From: JAENVT01 sp040006755
GTDB taxonomy: Bacteria; Actinomycetota; Acidimicrobiia; Acidimicrobiales; Ilumatobacteraceae
Reading direction: 5' to 3'
Length of the DNA stretch: 14,804 nt
Assembly: GCA_040006755.1 (NCBI GenBank)
Contig: JBDTWJ010000087.1
Coordinates: forward strand, 1 to 14,804
The notes below the pieces were generated by a model. It had not been told where the DNA came from and made no database searches. It saw only the letters and a program-made list of their open reading frames with translations. Shown one piece after another: positions 12,620 to 14,804 of this stretch. Position 1 is the first letter of the stretch. Every line of letters begins with the position of its first letter. Made by a program: the position numbers and the translations under genes.

Positions 12620-13909
12620 ATGAAGTCCCCAGTCGACAACGTGCGCGAATGCATCGATCGCGCTACGACGCACGACGAAGCGATGTCGATCGCATACCTC
12701 GCGCGCCGCGACGACGAAGCGTTGGACGATGCCGATCGTGTCGACCGTTCGCTTCCGCTCGCAGGCGAAGTGCTTGCCGTCAAAGCCTGCTTCGACGTTG
12801 CGGGATGGACGACTCACGCGGGCTCTGCTGTACTCGCCGACGCCCCCGCAGCAGAGACCGACGCATTGATGGTTGCAGCCCTGCGGTCACAGGGAGCCAT
12901 TCTTCTGGCGCAGACCAACATGACCGAGTTCGCCTACGGCGCGCTCGGTCTCAACAGCACCTATGGCACACCGGCGACGCCGCTGCTACCCGACGAACAA
13001 CGCGTGGCTGGTGGGTCGACGTCGGGTGGAGCTGTTGCGGTCGCCTTCGGGGCGGCCGACATCGCGCTCGGCTCCGACACCAGCGGGTCGATACGCGTCC
13101 CTGCCGCGTTCTGCGGTGTTGCCGGGTTCAAACCGTCGCAGGGCCGATATCCATCCGGTGGGATGATTCCTCTCGCGTCCAGCTTCGACGTTCCAGGTCT
13201 CATCGCCGCGAAGGCGGCGGACCTTCGGCGCTTCGATGCAGCGCTGGTTGATGATCCTCGATGGCGCGACACCACGCTGGCGATGGCGGATGTTCGTCTG
13301 CTGGTGCCAGTCGATGCGTTGCATGCAGGTGAAACCGATCAAGTGGTCCTGGACGCGTTCGAGCACTGGATCGGGGCGATCATCGCCGCCGGAGGGCACG
13401 TCACGTACACCGACATGCCGATGCTGACCGAGGCGAGCCTTGCGGCTCGTGCCGGCTCGATGATCGCGGTCGAGGCATACGACTGGCACCGAGATTTGAT
13501 CGCCGACCGATTTGACCAATACGACCCGCGAGTCGGTCCGCGCATCCAACACGGCGGCTCCGTGCTGGCAGCAGACTACGTAGCGGCGAGGCGAACGATT
13601 CACGAATGCAGGCGACGCTACGACGGATCGATGGAGAATGCCGACGCTCTCGTCACCCCTACGGTGTCGATCCTGCCGCCGAGGATCGACGATGTGCAGG
13701 CGATGGATTCGTACCTCGTAATGAACACCGAAGTTCTGCGCCTGACTGAGTTCGCCAACAGGCTCGACCTTCCCAGCGTTAGTCTGCCCGGCGGCCGCGC
13801 GCCCGTGTCTCCGATCGGTCTGATGCTGACCGGCCGGCGCGGAGGAGATGCGACCGTTCTCGACCTTGCCGTCGCCATCGAAGGTTGCCTTATCGGCGAC
13901 GCCGGCTGA
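12620..13909 (+). CDS. Amidase signature family hydrolase
   Basis: A 429-residue amidase-signature enzyme with an intact Ser-cisSer-Lys triad: Lys55 in VLAVKACFDV (51-60), the cis-Ser loop GGSTSGGAVAVAFG (131-144, Ser133 or Ser135), and the nucleophile Ser157 in GSDTSGSIRVPAAFCG (151-166). TNMTEFAYGALGLNS (99-113) and GVAGFKPSQGR (166-176) are also typical. The family hydrolyses amide bonds; it resembles small-molecule amidases and AtzE-like proteins as well as GatA, but it is shorter than GatA and not beside gatB/C, so a role in tRNA amidation is unlikely. It is followed by ectC after 13 bp, suggesting a linked nitrogenous substrate. Membrane and signal segments are absent, so it is cytoplasmic. 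Confidence 0.9.
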   Translation: MKSPVDNVRECIDRATTHDEAMSIAYLARRDDEALDDADRVDRSLPLAGEVLAVKACFDVAGWTTHAGSAVLADAPAAETDALMVAALRSQGAILLAQTNMTEFAYGALGLNSTYGTPATPLLPDEQRVAGGSTSGGAVAVAFGAADIALGSDTSGSIRVPAAFCGVAGFKPSQGRYPSGGMIPLASSFDVPGLIAAKAADLRRFDAALVDDPRWRDTTLAMADVRLLVPVDALHAGETDQVVLDAFEHWIGAIIAAGGHVTYTDMPMLTEASLAARAGSMIAVEAYDWHRDLIADRFDQYDPRVGPRIQHGGSVLAADYVAARRTIHECRRRYDGSMENADALVTPTVSILPPRIDDVQAMDSYLVMNTEVLRLTEFANRLDLPSVSLPGGRAPVSPIGLMLTGRRGGDATVLDLAVAIEGCLIGDAG

Positions 13910-13910
13910 C

Positions 13911-13916
13911 TAGCTT
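13911..13916 (+). promoter_or_regulatory. -10 box TAGCTT of ectC
   Basis: TAGCTT ends 6 nt before ATG 13923 and lies in the 13-bp gap after the amidase stop. ectC may therefore be transcribed alone as a leaderless mRNA as well as from the amidase promoter. Confidence 0.42.
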
Positions 13917-13922
13917 CGGGCA

Positions 13923-14309
13923 ATGATCATCGTGCGCTCGCAAGACATCGCCAACTCCGCCCGCCACGTTTCCGGCCCCGGCTGGGACAGCAAGCGGATG
14001 ATCGTGAGGGACGACGGAATGGGTTACTCCGTGCACGAGACGCGAATTCTCGAGGGCACCGAGAGCCACCTCCACTACAAGCACCACCTCGAGACGAACT
14101 ATTGCGTCGCCGGCGAGGGAGAAGTCGTCGATGTTGCGTCGGGTGAGACCTTCCTGATCCGGCCCGGAACGATCTACGCACTCGATCAGCACGACGAGCA
14201 CATCCTGCGGGCGACGAAGGGCGATCTCCACCTCGTGTGCGTCTTCAACCCGCCGGTAGCCGGCACCGAGACCCATAACGCCGATGGAGGCTACGAAGCC
14301 CCAGACTGA
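13923..14309 (+). CDS. ectC: Ectoine synthase EctC, apparently without ectA/ectB
   Basis: A 128-residue cupin that closes the ring of N-gamma-acetyl-diaminobutyrate to ectoine. The residues known from EctC structures are in register: W21, R25, T40, Y52, and the iron ligands E57 (HYKHHLETNYC), Y85 (PGTIYALDQH) and H93. Later sites (Phe108, Glu116, His118) appear shifted by one, consistent with one inserted residue. Length matches EctC (about 130). ectA and ectB are not seen on either side within the window; the upstream neighbour is an amidase. It may complete an ectoine pathway encoded elsewhere, use imported acetyl-diaminobutyrate, or cyclise another substrate such as glutamine, a side reaction known for EctC. 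Its stop is 3 bp from a convergent gene. Confidence 0.93.
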   Translation: MIIVRSQDIANSARHVSGPGWDSKRMIVRDDGMGYSVHETRILEGTESHLHYKHHLETNYCVAGEGEVVDVASGETFLIRPGTIYALDQHDEHILRATKGDLHLVCVFNPPVAGTETHNADGGYEAPD

Positions 14310-14312
14310 GCC

Positions 14313-14531
14313 TCAGCCGTGGCGGGCTTCGATTCGCTTCGGTACGCCGGCCTCGATCAACGCCGCGGCGGTGCGAAGAGGCACCCGGATGGTGTGGGGC
14401 AGACGGTGTGTCACACCGGTGACTTCGGCGGTGGTCCCGTCTTCGTCGACGATCAGTCGCACACATTCGATGCGACGGAACCCGAGCGGCGGCACAGAGC
14501 GGGAGATCTCGCTGCCTACGTGCTCGGCCAC
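14313..14531 (-). CDS. 72-residue hypothetical protein
   Basis: A small soluble protein, reading MAEHVGSEISRSVPPLGFRR at the start if GTG 14531 is used, then VRLIVDEDGTTAEVTGV, HTIRVPLRTAAALIEAGVP and ending RIEARHG. The strand-turn-strand then helix pattern suggests a compact alpha/beta fold; no family recognised. GTG 14531 is preferred over the ATG at 14579 because AGGAGG lies 5 nt upstream and a good promoter sits just beyond. It converges on ectC with a 3-bp gap. Real coding status is likely because of the matched promoter, ribosome site and length. Confidence 0.68.
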   Translation of the reverse strand: MAEHVGSEISRSVPPLGFRRIECVRLIVDEDGTTAEVTGVTHRLPHTIRVPLRTAAALIEAGVPKRIEARHG

Positions 14532-14534
14532 GGC

Positions 14535-14620
14535 ATCCTCCTCTCGGCAACCAGCCTTCGCCGAACATAGTAGGGACACCTAATACAGTCTGGCAAGCAT
14601 GACTTTGTCGAGAGGAGGAT
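14535..14620. repeat. 12-bp perfect inverted repeat flanking a promoter
   Basis: ATCCTCCTCTCG (14535-14546) and CGAGAGGAGGAT (14609-14620) are exact inverse complements separated by 62 bp. The left arm contains the ribosome site of the 72-residue gene, and the promoter of that gene lies between the arms. The right arm presents AGGAGG on the plus strand 3 nt before a GTG with no credible gene. Confidence 0.5.
14567..14596 (-). promoter_or_regulatory. Promoter of the 72-residue protein gene
   Basis: On the minus strand TTGCCA (14596-14591) and TACTAT (14572-14567) are 18 bp apart, closely resembling the promoter of the SIS-hypC operon (TTGCCG, 18 bp, TACTGT). The leader of about 30 nt holds AGGAGG before GTG 14531. 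Confidence 0.6.
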
Positions 14621-14667
14621 CGTGACTCAGCCGTCCGTTCTGAGCGAGGCCAGTTCCTGTGTCGGGT

Positions 14668-14804
14668 TCAGCCCCAACGCTGGGGGTCGTCTGGGTTCAC
14701 GCCCATGCACAGCTTGCCGATCAGCTCGTGGGCAAGCAGGGTGTTTCCGGGGTGGAAACGGCCCATGCGCACGTCACGGAAGATCTGCTCGAGGCGGTTG
14801 CCCT
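14668..14804 (-). CDS. Acyl-CoA dehydrogenase, C-terminal end only
   Basis: The last 44 residues of a minus-strand gene that begins beyond the window. They read NRLEQIFRDVRMGRFHPGN, continue into LLAHELIGKLCMG and end NPDDPQRWG at the TGA at 14668-14670. The RLEQIFRDVRMGRFHPGN and terminal PRWG-like ending are typical of the C-terminal helical domain of acyl-CoA dehydrogenases, flavoenzymes of beta-oxidation. Active-site residues are outside the window. It is separated from the 72-residue gene by 136 bp that hold that gene's promoter. Confidence 0.75.
   Translation of the reverse strand, partial: GNRLEQIFRDVRMGRFHPGNTLLAHELIGKLCMGVNPDDPQRWG

Noticed and set aside
14622..14804. Plus-strand GTG frame preceded by AGGAGG
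   Set aside because: Spacing of 3 nt is too short, the translation is Cys/Arg/Gly-rich, and the opposite strand encodes a clear acyl-CoA dehydrogenase C-terminus.
1..14804. CRISPR, tRNA/rRNA, insertion sequence, prophage or classic toxin-antitoxin elements
   Set aside because: No spaced repeats, no cloverleaf-like sequence noticed by eye, and no transposase, integrase or terminal repeats seen. A tRNA or Rfam scan could not be run.

Overview
The window looks like chromosomal DNA of a high-GC actinobacterium, most plausibly of the Acidimicrobiia/Ilumatobacter kind. This is inferred from GC-rich codon use, many apparently leaderless genes with a TAnnnT box 6-9 nt before the start codon, and the hyp, EctC and acyl-CoA dehydrogenase gene types. 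No rRNA, tRNA, CRISPR array or insertion sequence was recognised. Genes are closely packed, with no gene-free stretch longer than about 250 bases.

Left part (1-4930): a [NiFe]-hydrogenase maturation and accessory locus. A minus-strand operon with 4-bp overlaps runs hypC (as a SIS-HypC fusion), a second SIS-domain gene, then hypE, which leaves the window. Divergent from it is a protein made only of two PAS domains. Next comes a minus-strand pair: a PadR DNA-binding domain fused to a YceI-like lipid-binding domain, and a small YtxH-like membrane protein. hypA diverges from the PadR-YceI gene across a 106-bp region with a consensus -35 hexamer and a 10-bp palindrome. No hydrogenase structural subunits are in the window; they may lie to the left.

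Middle (4940-9154): a glycan-related group. It holds an (alpha/alpha)-barrel glycosidase-like protein, a low-affinity iron-permease-family membrane protein, a GT4 glycosyltransferase, and a convergent beta-propeller-like protein that overlaps the glycosyltransferase by 94 bp. The leader of the propeller gene contains competing hairpins.

Right (9288-14804): metabolic genes. These are a pterin-carbinolamine dehydratase/VOC fusion in tandem with a compact Asp/Glu-racemase-family protein lacking the second catalytic cysteine, a VanA-like Rieske oxygenase, a divergent pair of small hypothetical proteins (one acidic, one basic), an amidase-signature enzyme followed 13 bp later by an ectoine synthase without ectA or ectB nearby, a 72-aa hypothetical, and the C-terminal end of an acyl-CoA dehydrogenase.

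The strongest candidates for something new are the PadR-YceI one-component regulator facing hypA, the SIS-HypC/SIS pair in the maturation operon, and the amidase/lone-EctC pair.
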